Below are positions 1 through 8,997 of a stretch of DNA of 64,000 bases, in pieces. The first letter of the stretch is position 1, and the number at the start of each line of letters is the position of its first letter. The position numbers and the translations under genes were made by a program. The stretch lies in the NCBI GenBank assembly GCA_966250015.1, contig CBINFS010000001.1, positions 62,001-126,000 of the forward strand. The letters run 5' to 3'. The notes beneath the pieces are model-generated. The model was not told where the DNA came from. It searched no databases and worked only from the letters and a program-made list of their open reading frames with translations. This DNA comes from CBINFS01 sp966250015. GTDB lineage: Bacteria > Bacteroidota > Rhodothermia > Rhodothermales > DASSAV01.

Positions 1-1
1 C

Positions 2-793
2 GTGGTGCTGCACACGACCTCTTCCTTCCTCGCGGGTGTGCGGGATCAGCTGCTGGCGTGCGTCCGTGCGGGGGCGCACGTCATATCCTCCACGGAGGAG
101 CTGTTTTTTCCCTTCGACCGGCACCCCGAGCTTGCGGCCGAGCTGCACCAGGCGGCTGAAGACAACGGCGTCGTGATCCTCGGGACGGGGGTGAATCCGG
201 GTTTCGCCATGGATACGCTGGCTCTCATGGCGACCGGTGTCTGCACTGACGTCTCTGCCATCCACGTACGGCGTGTCGTCGATGCGGGTAAGCGGCGGTT
301 GCCGCTTCAACGCAAAATCGGGGTGGGATTGGAGCCCGCAGCCTTTGAGGAGAAAAAGAAGACCGGCACGTTCGGGCACGTCGGTTTGCGCGAATCCCTG
401 CTTTTCGTTGCCGACGGGCTCGGGTGGCAGCTCGATCGCACCGAAGAAACCCTCGAACCGGTTATCGCTCAGGCGGACATGACAACCGCTCACCTGTCGG
501 TGAAAAAGGGGCAGGTGGCGGGTCTTGCCCACCACATATCGGGCTTCGTCGCGGAGAAGGCGGTGCTGACCCTCGAGCTCAACATGTACGCCGGCGCCGA
601 CGATCCGGTGGATGCCATTCACGTCGAAGGGACGCCGCCGATCGATCTGGTCATTCATGGCGGAATATTCGGCGACACGGCCACGGTCGGAGCCCTCACC
701 AATGCCATTCCGCTCGTACTCAGGACTCGTCCCGGATTGCGTACGATGAAGGACCTGCCGGTGCCCCGCGTCTTTCTCTCGACGAACGGATAA
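2..793 (+). CDS. 2,4-diaminopentanoate dehydrogenase-like (DapB-fold) oxidoreductase, 5' truncated by the window edge
   Basis: The reading frame is open from the first bases, so the N-terminal NAD(P)-binding Rossmann part lies outside the window and the GTG at position 2 is not a real start. The visible 263 residues match the middle and C-terminal part of the dihydrodipicolinate-reductase-like family that includes 2,4-diaminopentanoate dehydrogenase. This is seen as the run VISSTEELFFPF at about residues 27-38, then GTGVNPGFAMDTL at about 61-73. Known members are cytosolic NAD(P)H-dependent amino-acid dehydrogenases. The substrate here cannot be read from sequence. The gene ends 16 bases before the convergent trmH stop, and no terminator-like hairpin lies between them. 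Confidence 0.75.
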   Translation: MVLHTTSSFLAGVRDQLLACVRAGAHVISSTEELFFPFDRHPELAAELHQAAEDNGVVILGTGVNPGFAMDTLALMATGVCTDVSAIHVRRVVDAGKRRLPLQRKIGVGLEPAAFEEKKKTGTFGHVGLRESLLFVADGLGWQLDRTEETLEPVIAQADMTTAHLSVKKGQVAGLAHHISGFVAEKAVLTLELNMYAGADDPVDAIHVEGTPPIDLVIHGGIFGDTATVGALTNAIPLVLRTRPGLRTMKDLPVPRVFLSTNG

Positions 794-808
794 CCGTAGT
801 CGACGGGA

Positions 809-1555
809 TCATTCGAATGCCCTTCGAAGGATCGCGTCCGAGCTTTTTACGCTCAGCATGCAGTAGACGGCGCGTAGGTGCGCGCGTTCGGCTTCGGACA
901 GGTCACCGTGGAAGCCCTGTCTGTCGATCCGATCCTGCCGGGCGTGGTAGAGGCTCACCCCCGCCGCTACGGAGATATTGAAGCTCTGCATGAATCCGGA
1001 CATCGGAATGATGCAGGTCTGGTCGGCGAGGCGTACCATCTCGGGCGTCAGGCCGTCTCGTTCGTTGCCGAAGACGAGCGCGACCGGCTTTGTGAAGTCG
1101 ATCGAATCGATCGGGACGGCGTCTTCGTCGAGGTGCATGGCAACGATGTGATACCCCTTTTCTTTCAGGGCACGAGCGCAGGTCTCCGGCCGATCCCAGA
1201 CGCGGATGTCGAGCCATTTCTGGGCGCCCTGGGTCGTCCGGCGCGAGTGCTTATAAGGTTTTTCCCGAATGACGACGTGTAAATCCTGATACCCCAGGGC
1301 TTCAGCCGTCCGAATGACGGCGCTCACGTTTCCCGTGTTGGCCAATCCTTCAATGACCGGAACGACCGTGCGCGTTCGCCCCTCGACGACCTCGTTGATG
1401 CGTCGGAGCCTGCTTTCCGTGATGTAAGGTTTCAGGACTTCGATGATCTGCTCGTGATGGCGAGCCTTACCACCAAAAACGAGCCGGCCGGCATCGAACA
1501 GCGAAGCCCGGTCGCCGGCTCTTAGAAGCTCGTTCATGAGCTGGACGGCATCCAT
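809..1555 (-). CDS. trmH: SpoU/TrmH-family RNA 2'-O-methyltransferase
   Basis: A 248-residue SPOUT-class methyltransferase. The three family motifs are in order: NTGNVSAVIR (73-82), FGNERDGLT (162-170) and IPMSGFMQSFNISVAAG (183-199), which together form the trefoil-knot SAM site. Length and motif order fit TrmH, which methylates the 2'-O of guanosine 18 in tRNA. Related TrmH/RlmB proteins act on other RNAs, so the exact target is inferred. The ATG at 1555 gives the usual N-terminal helical region. The gene converges on the preceding dehydrogenase and is divergent from the SDR gene. Confidence 0.85.
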   Translation of the reverse strand: MDAVQLMNELLRAGDRASLFDAGRLVFGGKARHHEQIIEVLKPYITESRLRRINEVVEGRTRTVVPVIEGLANTGNVSAVIRTAEALGYQDLHVVIREKPYKHSRRTTQGAQKWLDIRVWDRPETCARALKEKGYHIVAMHLDEDAVPIDSIDFTKPVALVFGNERDGLTPEMVRLADQTCIIPMSGFMQSFNISVAAGVSLYHARQDRIDRQGFHGDLSEAERAHLRAVYCMLSVKSSDAILRRAFE

Positions 1556-1663
1556 TGGGGAACTGAGATGGTTTTTGTTTACGAATGAGGTAGAATAACC
1601 GGGTGACCGAAGGGATATAGGTCTTATCCTTGTAGATCGTTACAACATCGCTTCTCCTTCGAT

Positions 1664-1693
1664 TTTGCCGATAGTCGACCTGCCCGGTATACT
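1664..1693 (+). promoter_or_regulatory. Candidate sigma-70 promoter for the SDR gene
   Basis: TTTGCC at 1664-1669 and TATACT at 1688-1693 are separated by 18 bases and sit about 40 bases upstream of the SDR start codon. The -10 hexamer is close to consensus and the -35 is partial. The position between divergent trmH and the SDR gene fits a promoter, but there is no experimental support. Confidence 0.4.
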
Positions 1694-1734
1694 GGGAGCG
1701 TAGTTAGCATTCACAACTTTCAATCAACGACGTC

Positions 1735-2454
1735 ATGAATTTAACGGATAAAGTTGCAATAGTAACGGGCGCCAGCAGCGGTATCGGCGCCGAGTTTGCC
1801 CGCATGCTCACGCAAAAGCAGGCATACGTGTACGGGTTCGCCCGGCGTGTGGATAGAATGGATAAGCTGAAGGAAGAAATTGGCGACCGCTTCGTTTCGG
1901 TGTTCTGCGACGTACGGGATGAAAAGTCGGTTGAAAGCGCCGTCAACGAAGTGGTGAAGCGGTCCGGGCGGATCGACGTGCTGATCAACAATGCCGGTCT
2001 CGGCAAGTACGGACCGGTGGACAAACTTTCGATCGAGGACTGGGACGTTCAGATCGAGACCAACCTGCGCGGCGTATTTCTCTGCACACGCGCCGTCGTG
2101 CCGATCATGAAGGAGCAAAACGCCGCCACAGGATTCGGCGGGCACATCATCAACATCGCCTCCATCGCGGGTCTGATCGGCAATCCGACGCTTTTTGCCT
2201 ATAACGCCAGCAAATTCGGCGTACGTGGATTCAGCGAGGCGGTCATGAAGGAAGTCCGCGACCATGGGATCAAGGTGACCTGCATCTATCCGGGCTCCAT
2301 CGAAACCGAGTTTTCGAGCATGTCCGGATCGGCCGCTCCGGCGCATGCCATGACCCCGTCCGACATTGGCGAGACGGTACTGCACGTGCTCGAAACGAGA
2401 GACAACTATCTTATTTCCGAAGTCGTAATGCGTCCGCTTCGCCCGAAAGGCTGA
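1735..2454 (+). CDS. Short-chain dehydrogenase/reductase (classical SDR)
   Basis: A 239-residue classical SDR. The cofactor motif TGASSGIG is at 11-18, NNAG at 85-88, the catalytic Ser near 143 in NIASIAG, and the YxxxK pair Y156/K160 in YNASK. Length is normal and all catalytic residues are present, so it should be an active NAD(P)-dependent oxidoreductase of the cytosol. The family is too broad to name a substrate. It stands alone on the plus strand, with a plausible promoter at 1664-1693. Confidence 0.9.
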   Translation: MNLTDKVAIVTGASSGIGAEFARMLTQKQAYVYGFARRVDRMDKLKEEIGDRFVSVFCDVRDEKSVESAVNEVVKRSGRIDVLINNAGLGKYGPVDKLSIEDWDVQIETNLRGVFLCTRAVVPIMKEQNAATGFGGHIINIASIAGLIGNPTLFAYNASKFGVRGFSEAVMKEVRDHGIKVTCIYPGSIETEFSSMSGSAAPAHAMTPSDIGETVLHVLETRDNYLISEVVMRPLRPKG

Positions 2455-2556
2455 CGAGAGCCCGGTCGATATCACCGGTGATTCACATGGCGTAGTGCCG
2501 TTTTTTGTATATAGCGGGGTCGGTTTGTCTTCTCATCACTACGTCTGAGTAACCGG

Positions 2557-5142
2557 ATGTCGGGTATTTTCAATCGTTTGCCTTTGCTTTTTGTGGTCCT
2601 ATTTGCTGCGACGGGAGTTGCATCTGCTTCCGACCTGGTCGAAGTGCTGCCCGTGAATGACCGCATCCTGATGCTTCATTTTCAGGACGGGTACATCGAC
2701 TACTCCCGGCACGATTACATCGGCGGTCGCGGGAGGGACGTAACCATCGTTCGTTCACCTCTCAACACCACGATGGCCGAGCGCTCGAGTTCGTATACCC
2801 TTACCTCAACGGGGGATGCGAATTACGGGACGGGGGTCCAGCCATTGAGGGTGGGACGTAAAAGCAAAACCAATGGTATGCCCAACTGGCCTCCGGGTGA
2901 GTACGTCCTCGAGCACTGGATATACCTCGAGCTACCGTACCCCCTTCAGTCCGGCGAAACGTACAGGGTGTCGACGGGCAATCTTGCCTCTAATGTGAGT
3001 GAGGTGGCCTTCACTTTCGACGTTTTGGATCTCCGCTCCGAAGCGGTCCACGTCAACCAGGTCGGGTACGTGCCCGCCGCACCACTCAAGGTCGGGTACG
3101 TCTTCCACTACATGGGCAGCATGGGGCACGCCGACTTCAACCCGTTCGAGGGGAACGACTGCTTTCTGGTCGATTCTGAAACGAAACAGGTGGTGTTCAC
3201 CTCCCGCCTCACGTTCTGGGCGCAAAATGCACCGGACAACGGGCACGGCGATCACTGGATCGACTCGGACGTCTGGGCGTGCGATTTTTCTTCATTCACG
3301 ACCCCCGGCGAGTATTACCTCGCCGTGGAAGGGATCGGGAGGTCCTTCCCGTTCAGGGTAGACGACGAAGTGTACCGGGAGCCCTACTACACTTCAGTTC
3401 GGGGTTTCTACCACCAGCGGAGCGGCGCCCGCCGGAAGGAGCCCTACAGCCGCTGGTTTAAAGACGAGGACCACATCCCCGGCAAAAACGGTTACCGGGT
3501 GCTCTATTCGGAGTTTCGCTGGATGGATAACGAGGGACAGGACCACGTTTTCGAACAGCTTCCTGCCCACAAGACGAGTAAAGAGATGCCCGACGCGTGG
3601 GGAGGATGGTTCGACGCAGCGGATTGGGATCGGTATCCCGAACACCTGATCGTCGTGAACCAGCTCTTGATGGCCTACGCTTTCAACCCTTCTGCCTTCA
3701 AGGATAACGACCTGAATCTCCCCGAAAGTGGGAACGGAATCCCCGACATCGTCGACGAGGCGCGATTTGAGGTCGATTTCTTCCTCCGGTTAAAGGGGCC
3801 GACCGAAGGCATCTCGGGAGGTCTAGAAACGTCCGGGCATCCCGGCAACGAACCTTCGTACGACGATCCGTACAAGGAATGGTACCAGTACGCAGAAGAG
3901 CCGTTTGCCTCGTTCTGGACCGCCGCGGCTGCAGCCCAGCTCGCACACAGCCTGACCATTGCTGGAAAGCATGAGCTGGCTTCTTCGTACCTGGAAGAGG
4001 CAGCTGAGATCTACGACTGGGCGCAACAGAACCTGAAGCCGGGTGACCTCGAAGTGGCCAGGTCCGATGGGCGCACGACGCGCGACGTGCGTATGATGGC
4101 CGCAGCCTGGCTATTCAACGTGACGGGAGAGGCGCGCTATCACGACCAGTTCAGGCAGGACAACCGGGTCACGACAGCCGCGACGCCTCTTGCAGGGGAT
4201 GGCTACAATCAGGAATACGCCGTGTGGGCATACTTGATCGGCAACCATCCGAATGCCGATCCGAACTTGAAGAGCCGGTTTGTCCAGGCATCGCTCCACT
4301 ATGCAGGGAGTTACGTGGACGCTGCAAAGAGCCGTACGCTGCGCATCGCCAACAGCTGGTGGTTTCCAACGGTCGTCGGCGGGCTTACGACGCCTCGCCT
4401 CGTGCCGGTCATCGTGGCGCATTACCTGATGCGTAACGAGCCAGCCGAAGCGGCGGAATATCTCCAGTACCTCTATACCTCGGCCGACTATTTCTTAGGT
4501 GCAAACCCGCTGAACATGGCCTGGATGACTGGAATCGGCGAACGGAGCCCCGGGCAGATCATGCACCTCGATTCGTGGTACGACGGCGTTGTGGAACCCG
4601 TGCCGGGCATCGTGCCGTACGGACCGGAAAGCCCGAAGTACAGCGGGGGATCGGAGGGGTCGTGGACGCCGCTCCACCATTACTTCTCGTGTTACCCGAA
4701 CTACGAGGAGTGGCCTCTGGCGGAGCTGTGGTTCGAAAGCCGCTATCCGGTGATGTCGGCTGAGTTCACGATCTGGCAGACCATGGGCTACACCGCGATT
4801 CTCTACAGCTATCTCTACGGTTTGAGCGGTGAAAATCGGCCGGTGGACGTTGAACCGGATACGCCCCCGGGCGATTCGTCAGGTGAGCTCAGGATGGAAG
4901 AAGGGCATCCGAACCCGTTCGACGGTAGGACCACGCTATATTACGATCTCCCTGCTACAGGGAACATTGAAGTGGTGATGTTCGATTTGCTCGGGCGAGA
5001 GGTCCGGAGGATCTATTCCGGCGTCCAGTCATCCGGAAGGCACAGCATCGAGGTGGATGGGGCGGCGCTTGCACCCGGCGCCTACGTGGTGAGGCTGGCT
5101 ACCTCCGACCACAGTGTCAGTCGTATCCTCTTACGCCACTAA
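2557..5142 (+). CDS. Secreted glycoside hydrolase family 9 with C-terminal T9SS-type sorting domain
   Basis: An 861-residue secreted enzyme. A signal peptide covers about residues 1-25, followed by an N-terminal Ig-like (CelD_N-like) module ending near 268 with VHVNQVGY at 164-171. The GH9 (alpha/alpha)6 catalytic domain carries GGWFDAADWDRY (349-360); its two Asp are the family's base motif, with Ala replacing the usual Gly in DAGD. LPESGNGIPDIVDEARF (388-403) is a typical GH9 stretch. A likely acid Glu lies in the late AEFTIWQTMGY segment. The last ~85 residues (HPNPF ... YYDLP ... FDLLGREV ... GAYVVRL) match the Por/type IX secretion sorting fold, so export through T9SS is inferred. GH9 enzymes are mostly endoglucanases. 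The ThuA gene starts 23 bases downstream. Confidence 0.9.
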   Translation: MSGIFNRLPLLFVVLFAATGVASASDLVEVLPVNDRILMLHFQDGYIDYSRHDYIGGRGRDVTIVRSPLNTTMAERSSSYTLTSTGDANYGTGVQPLRVGRKSKTNGMPNWPPGEYVLEHWIYLELPYPLQSGETYRVSTGNLASNVSEVAFTFDVLDLRSEAVHVNQVGYVPAAPLKVGYVFHYMGSMGHADFNPFEGNDCFLVDSETKQVVFTSRLTFWAQNAPDNGHGDHWIDSDVWACDFSSFTTPGEYYLAVEGIGRSFPFRVDDEVYREPYYTSVRGFYHQRSGARRKEPYSRWFKDEDHIPGKNGYRVLYSEFRWMDNEGQDHVFEQLPAHKTSKEMPDAWGGWFDAADWDRYPEHLIVVNQLLMAYAFNPSAFKDNDLNLPESGNGIPDIVDEARFEVDFFLRLKGPTEGISGGLETSGHPGNEPSYDDPYKEWYQYAEEPFASFWTAAAAAQLAHSLTIAGKHELASSYLEEAAEIYDWAQQNLKPGDLEVARSDGRTTRDVRMMAAAWLFNVTGEARYHDQFRQDNRVTTAATPLAGDGYNQEYAVWAYLIGNHPNADPNLKSRFVQASLHYAGSYVDAAKSRTLRIANSWWFPTVVGGLTTPRLVPVIVAHYLMRNEPAEAAEYLQYLYTSADYFLGANPLNMAWMTGIGERSPGQIMHLDSWYDGVVEPVPGIVPYGPESPKYSGGSEGSWTPLHHYFSCYPNYEEWPLAELWFESRYPVMSAEFTIWQTMGYTAILYSYLYGLSGENRPVDVEPDTPPGDSSGELRMEEGHPNPFDGRTTLYYDLPATGNIEVVMFDLLGREVRRIYSGVQSSGRHSIEVDGAALAPGAYVVRLATSDHSVSRILLRH

Positions 5143-5165
5143 CCGGATAACCTACGTTACCGCTT

Positions 5166-6188
5166 ATGATTCGACCGGTATTTCTGGCTGGGCTCGTCTT
5201 CGCGCTGGTCTTTTCGGCGCCTGCATTGGCTCAACCGAATGAGCCTGTGCAGTGGATAACCATTGAAGGCGAAGAGGGGCCCGGGAAGGGGAAGCACATC
5301 GTTTTCGTAAGTGGCGACGAGGAGTATCGTTCCGAAGAGGCCCTTCCCATGCTGGCCAAACTCCTGGCGATACGCCACGGTTTTCGCTGTACGGTTCTGT
5401 TTGCCATAGACCCGGAGACCGGGACCATCGATCCGAACCATAACACCAACATTCCCGGCCTGCATCTGCTCGGGACGGCAGACCTGATGGTGCTCTTCAC
5501 GCGATTTCGTGAGCTGCCGGACGATCAGATGAAGTGGATAGTCGACTACACGAATTCGGGTAAGCCCATAATCGGGTTACGTACGGCGACCCATGCATTC
5601 CTGTACGAACGGAACCGGCAAAGCCCGTATGCAAAGTATTCGAATGACAGCGAGGCGCCCGGGTTCGAAGGAGGGTACGGGCGGCAGGTTCTGGGCGAAA
5701 GGTGGGTCGACCACCACGGCGACCACGGGACTGAAAGCACACGCGGGCTCGTGAACGGCCTTCTGGCAGACCACCCCATCCTGCGGGGCGTGTCGGACGT
5801 CTGGGCTCCGACCGACGTGTACGCCGTGAGCGACATCACCGGCGACGAAGCCGTGTTACTCTTCGGGCAGGTGCTCAGGGGCATGGAGCCCACCTCGCCG
5901 CCCAACTACGACAAGTCGATCATGCCGGTCGCGTGGATCAAGACGTACACCGGTGAGACGGGGCAAACTTCACGCGTCTTCACGACGACAATGGGCGCTG
6001 CGGTCGATTTCCAAAACGAGGATCTCCGGCGGTTGATCGTCAATGCAGCGTACTGGGCGGTCGGGCTGGAAGACCAGATCGATCCCGATTCCGACGTGTC
6101 GTACGTTGGCACGTACGAGCCCACGTGGTTCGGTTTCGACGGGTTCCGAACCGGCATGCGCCCATCGGACTACGCCTATACGCCCTGA
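5166..6188 (+). CDS. ThuA domain-containing secreted protein
   Basis: A 340-residue protein with a clear signal peptide (cleavage after ALAQ, about residue 23) and a class-I glutamine-amidotransferase-like ThuA fold: HIVFVSGDEEYRSEEALPML near 41-60, then DLMVLFTRFRELPDDQ and GKPIIGLRTATHAF. ThuA proteins are tied to trehalose or other sugar use, with biochemistry known for few members. The 23-base gap from the GH9 gene suggests one operon, so a role in handling released glucans outside the cytoplasm is a reasonable inference. The gene stops 56 bases before the RqcH start. Confidence 0.8.
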   Translation: MIRPVFLAGLVFALVFSAPALAQPNEPVQWITIEGEEGPGKGKHIVFVSGDEEYRSEEALPMLAKLLAIRHGFRCTVLFAIDPETGTIDPNHNTNIPGLHLLGTADLMVLFTRFRELPDDQMKWIVDYTNSGKPIIGLRTATHAFLYERNRQSPYAKYSNDSEAPGFEGGYGRQVLGERWVDHHGDHGTESTRGLVNGLLADHPILRGVSDVWAPTDVYAVSDITGDEAVLLFGQVLRGMEPTSPPNYDKSIMPVAWIKTYTGETGQTSRVFTTTMGAAVDFQNEDLRRLIVNAAYWAVGLEDQIDPDSDVSYVGTYEPTWFGFDGFRTGMRPSDYAYTP

Positions 6189-6244
6189 AGCCGCCGTTCC
6201 AAGGCAAATCGGGTTTTATTTACGAGCACGTCACCAGGTCAGGG

Positions 6245-7930
6245 ATGATAAACAGCTACTACACTCTGTCGGCTCTGGCAAGCGAGTGGTCGAAGGACCT
6301 GGTTGGGGCCACGCTGACGGAGGCGTACTCTCAGGTTCGAGACGAGCTGTCGCTGGTTTTTGAATCTGGAGAGCGGGTGTGGACCGTGCGGATCTCGACG
6401 CGATCGCCTTTTCTGTATGCTTTTCGCGCTGCAGGGTACAGCAAAGCGCGAAAAAACGTAGCTACGCTGTTTGAGGAGGCGTGCGGCAACGTCGTGACCG
6501 CCGTACGGGTGGCGGACCGCGACCGAATGCTGTTTTTCGATCTTCAGGACGGGTCAAACTTGCAAATTCTGCTTTTCGGGCCGAATGCGAACGTCTTCCA
6601 CGTGACCCCCGATGGCCTGATTGGCCGCGCCTTCAGGTTGGAGGCCGAGTGGGAGGGCAAGCCTGCTCCTGATCCCAAACCGGCGTCCGAAGTCGTCTCA
6701 TTGAGTGAGTTTGCAGCGCGGTGGCGTTCGGGCAGCAAGTCGATGGAGCAGGCTGTGGCCGGCGCCGTCCCGCTGTTTAACCGTACCCTCGCGACGGAAG
6801 TGGTTTTCCGAGCCGGGCTGGGAAACCGTAAGCCCGCTGACTGTACGCCGGAAGAGCTGGAAAAGCTATTTGAGGCGGTCCAAGAAGTGCGTGCCGACCT
6901 CGCTCACGCGACCACCAGGATTTACTGGAACGGGCGTCGGGTGGACGTTTTTTCGCTCGTCGAGCTGAGGCACCTCGCTGAGCGAGAGGTCGAGCTTTTC
7001 GGCTCCGTGGACGAGGCGGTACGTGTATTCGTTCGCCGCTCGCTCGCACAGCGGCGGTTCGACGAGCTGTACAACCCGCTGGAGCGTACGCTCAAGGAGG
7101 CGGCGACGCGCTACAGGAAGGCGGTCGAGAACATGCTCGAAGAGCTGGCGCACGAAAGCCGGGCGGATCGATACGAGCGTTATGCGCACCTGCTCATGGC
7201 GTCAGCCGGCGACGATACGACAGGCCGCGAGGAGGTGACGTTGCCGGATCTGTTTGCTGGTGGAGAGCCGGTAACCATTCCCGTTAATCCTGCGCTGAGC
7301 AAGGTTGAAAACGCGAAAACATATTATGCCAGGGCGCGTCGAACGCGCCAGGCAAGACAATATGCAGAGGAGCGATTGATCGAAACGGAGCGGATGGCCT
7401 CGCTCGCCGAATCGTTGCTCGAATCGCTGCAAAAGGTGACGTCGGTATCGGCGCTCGAGCAGTTTCGGCGCGACCTGGAGTCGAATGAGGAAGCCTCACG
7501 GCTGCTACGTTCCGAGACAAAAGACCAGGCGCGGATCCCATTTCGGCGTTTCGACCTGCCGGGCGGTTACGAGGTATGGGTTGGGAAGAATGCGCAGCAG
7601 AACGATCGGTTGACGATGCACTACGCGCAAAAGCACGACTATTGGATGCACGCACGGGGTGTGTCCGGTTCACACGTTTTGCTGCGACGTCCGTCCCGAA
7701 CGGTGAAGCCTGGCCGCGACACGCTGGAGCAGGCAGCCTCGATAGCGGCTTACTTCAGTAAGGCGAAAGGCAGTGGCCTTGTACCCGTCAGTGTGACGGA
7801 GCGCAAGTACGTGCGCAAGCCAAAGGGCGCCCTGCCCGGCGCCGTCGTTCTTGATCGCGAAGAAGTGCTGCTCGTTGAACCTCGTCTACCTCAAGATGCA
7901 TCGGATGAAAAAGGGGGCTCAGGTAATTGA
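6245..7930 (+). CDS. NFACT-family ribosome quality control factor (RqcH/Rqc2 homologue)
   Basis: A 561-residue NFACT protein. The N-terminal NFACT-N region begins MINSYYTLSALASEW and covers about 1-270, a helical coiled-coil middle follows, and the C-terminal NFACT-R domain contains DYWMHARGVSGSHVLLRRPS, the family signature. RqcH binds stalled large ribosomal subunits and recruits tRNA-Ala to add C-terminal alanine tails; related proteins were first called fibronectin-binding. The ATG at 6245 is chosen because it aligns with the usual start. An upstream in-frame extension would overlap the ThuA gene. Confidence 0.85.
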   Translation: MINSYYTLSALASEWSKDLVGATLTEAYSQVRDELSLVFESGERVWTVRISTRSPFLYAFRAAGYSKARKNVATLFEEACGNVVTAVRVADRDRMLFFDLQDGSNLQILLFGPNANVFHVTPDGLIGRAFRLEAEWEGKPAPDPKPASEVVSLSEFAARWRSGSKSMEQAVAGAVPLFNRTLATEVVFRAGLGNRKPADCTPEELEKLFEAVQEVRADLAHATTRIYWNGRRVDVFSLVELRHLAEREVELFGSVDEAVRVFVRRSLAQRRFDELYNPLERTLKEAATRYRKAVENMLEELAHESRADRYERYAHLLMASAGDDTTGREEVTLPDLFAGGEPVTIPVNPALSKVENAKTYYARARRTRQARQYAEERLIETERMASLAESLLESLQKVTSVSALEQFRRDLESNEEASRLLRSETKDQARIPFRRFDLPGGYEVWVGKNAQQNDRLTMHYAQKHDYWMHARGVSGSHVLLRRPSRTVKPGRDTLEQAASIAAYFSKAKGSGLVPVSVTERKYVRKPKGALPGAVVLDREEVLLVEPRLPQDASDEKGGSGN

Positions 7931-8026
7931 CAAAAAACGACCAAGACTGCCCATCGTCAAAACAGTTCGCGAAACCGGACGTATCTTCGCGCCGGATCTC
8001 GAATTGACTCTAATAGAAATAACCAT

Positions 8027-8842
8027 ATGAGCTGGTGGGAAGCCGCCCTGCTCGGGCTGGTCCAGGGACTGACAGAGTTTCTTCCCGTTTCGTCCTCGGG
8101 TCACCTCGTTCTCGGCAAACATTTACTCGGCTTGACGATTGCAGAAGAGGATGCGCTTGCCTTTGACATATTTGTCCACTTCGGGACGGTGCTCAGCATC
8201 CTGACGGTATACTGGTCTGAAGTCTTCCGGATCGTTCGGGAGTGTGCGCTGGCTGCAATCCGTCCGGGGGCGTTTGTCGAGACGTACCGCTCGAGTGATG
8301 CCGTTCGGCTCGGGGTGTTCATCCTGATCACGCTCATTCCCACCGGTATCGTTTACCTCGTTTTCAGGGAGCCTCTTGAAGCGGCTTTCGACAATCCGAA
8401 GCTGGTATCCGGGATGTTGCTGGTGACCGGCCTGCTCCTTCTACTGACCTTGTTGCGCAGGCATCCAACCGGCAAGCTGACGCCGTTGAAGGCGTTCGTG
8501 ATCGGGCTCGCGCAGTCCAGCGCCATGATCCCCGGGATCTCGCGTTCGGGAGCCACAATCTGTACGGCGCTTTACCAGAACGTCAAGCCGGAACGGGCGG
8601 CCGATTTCTCCTTTTTGATGCTGTTACCGGTGGTGATCGGGGCGACGCTTGTCAAGAGTGTCGGCATTGGCAGTACAGGCCTCGTAATGGGATGGCTGCC
8701 CGTGTTGACCGGGACCCTCACGGCTTACGTGTCGGGTGTTGTTGCCATCAAGTTGATGCTCGCGTCCGTCAGGCGCGGCAAGCTTCAGTACTTTGCGATC
8801 TACGTATTTCTTATTGGTATAGCAGGCCTGGTTTTCTTTTAA
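8027..8842 (+). CDS. uppP: Undecaprenyl-diphosphatase UppP/BacA
   Basis: A 271-residue polytopic membrane protein with the two UppP motifs: LVQGLTEFLPVSSSGHLVLG (10-29) and PGISRSGATI (about 166-175). It removes a phosphate from undecaprenyl diphosphate to recycle the lipid carrier of peptidoglycan and O-antigen synthesis, and its loss or gain affects bacitracin sensitivity. Length and the pattern of hydrophobic segments are normal. It follows the NFACT gene after 96 bases. Confidence 0.95.
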   Translation: MSWWEAALLGLVQGLTEFLPVSSSGHLVLGKHLLGLTIAEEDALAFDIFVHFGTVLSILTVYWSEVFRIVRECALAAIRPGAFVETYRSSDAVRLGVFILITLIPTGIVYLVFREPLEAAFDNPKLVSGMLLVTGLLLLLTLLRRHPTGKLTPLKAFVIGLAQSSAMIPGISRSGATICTALYQNVKPERAADFSFLMLLPVVIGATLVKSVGIGSTGLVMGWLPVLTGTLTAYVSGVVAIKLMLASVRRGKLQYFAIYVFLIGIAGLVFF

Positions 8843-8868
8843 AGACGCTAATTGTGCGGCTATACCGC

Positions 8869-8889
8869 CCAAACGTTGCAACCGTTTGG
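8869..8889. other. Perfect 7-bp hairpin downstream of uppP
   Basis: CCAAACG (8869-8875) pairs with CGTTTGG (8883-8889) around the 7-base loop TTGCAAC, itself containing a 6-base palindrome. There is no T-run after it, so it is not a standard intrinsic terminator. It could be a weak terminator or a protein site. Confidence 0.35.
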
Positions 8890-8997
8890 TGCAAGTTGCA
8901 GTATAGAGCATCGAGACTGCGGCGTGTGCGGAATGATGCCCCGGTGTTTTGAACCGCGGTTGGATATACTCATCCCTTATTCTTATCGGTTATCGGC

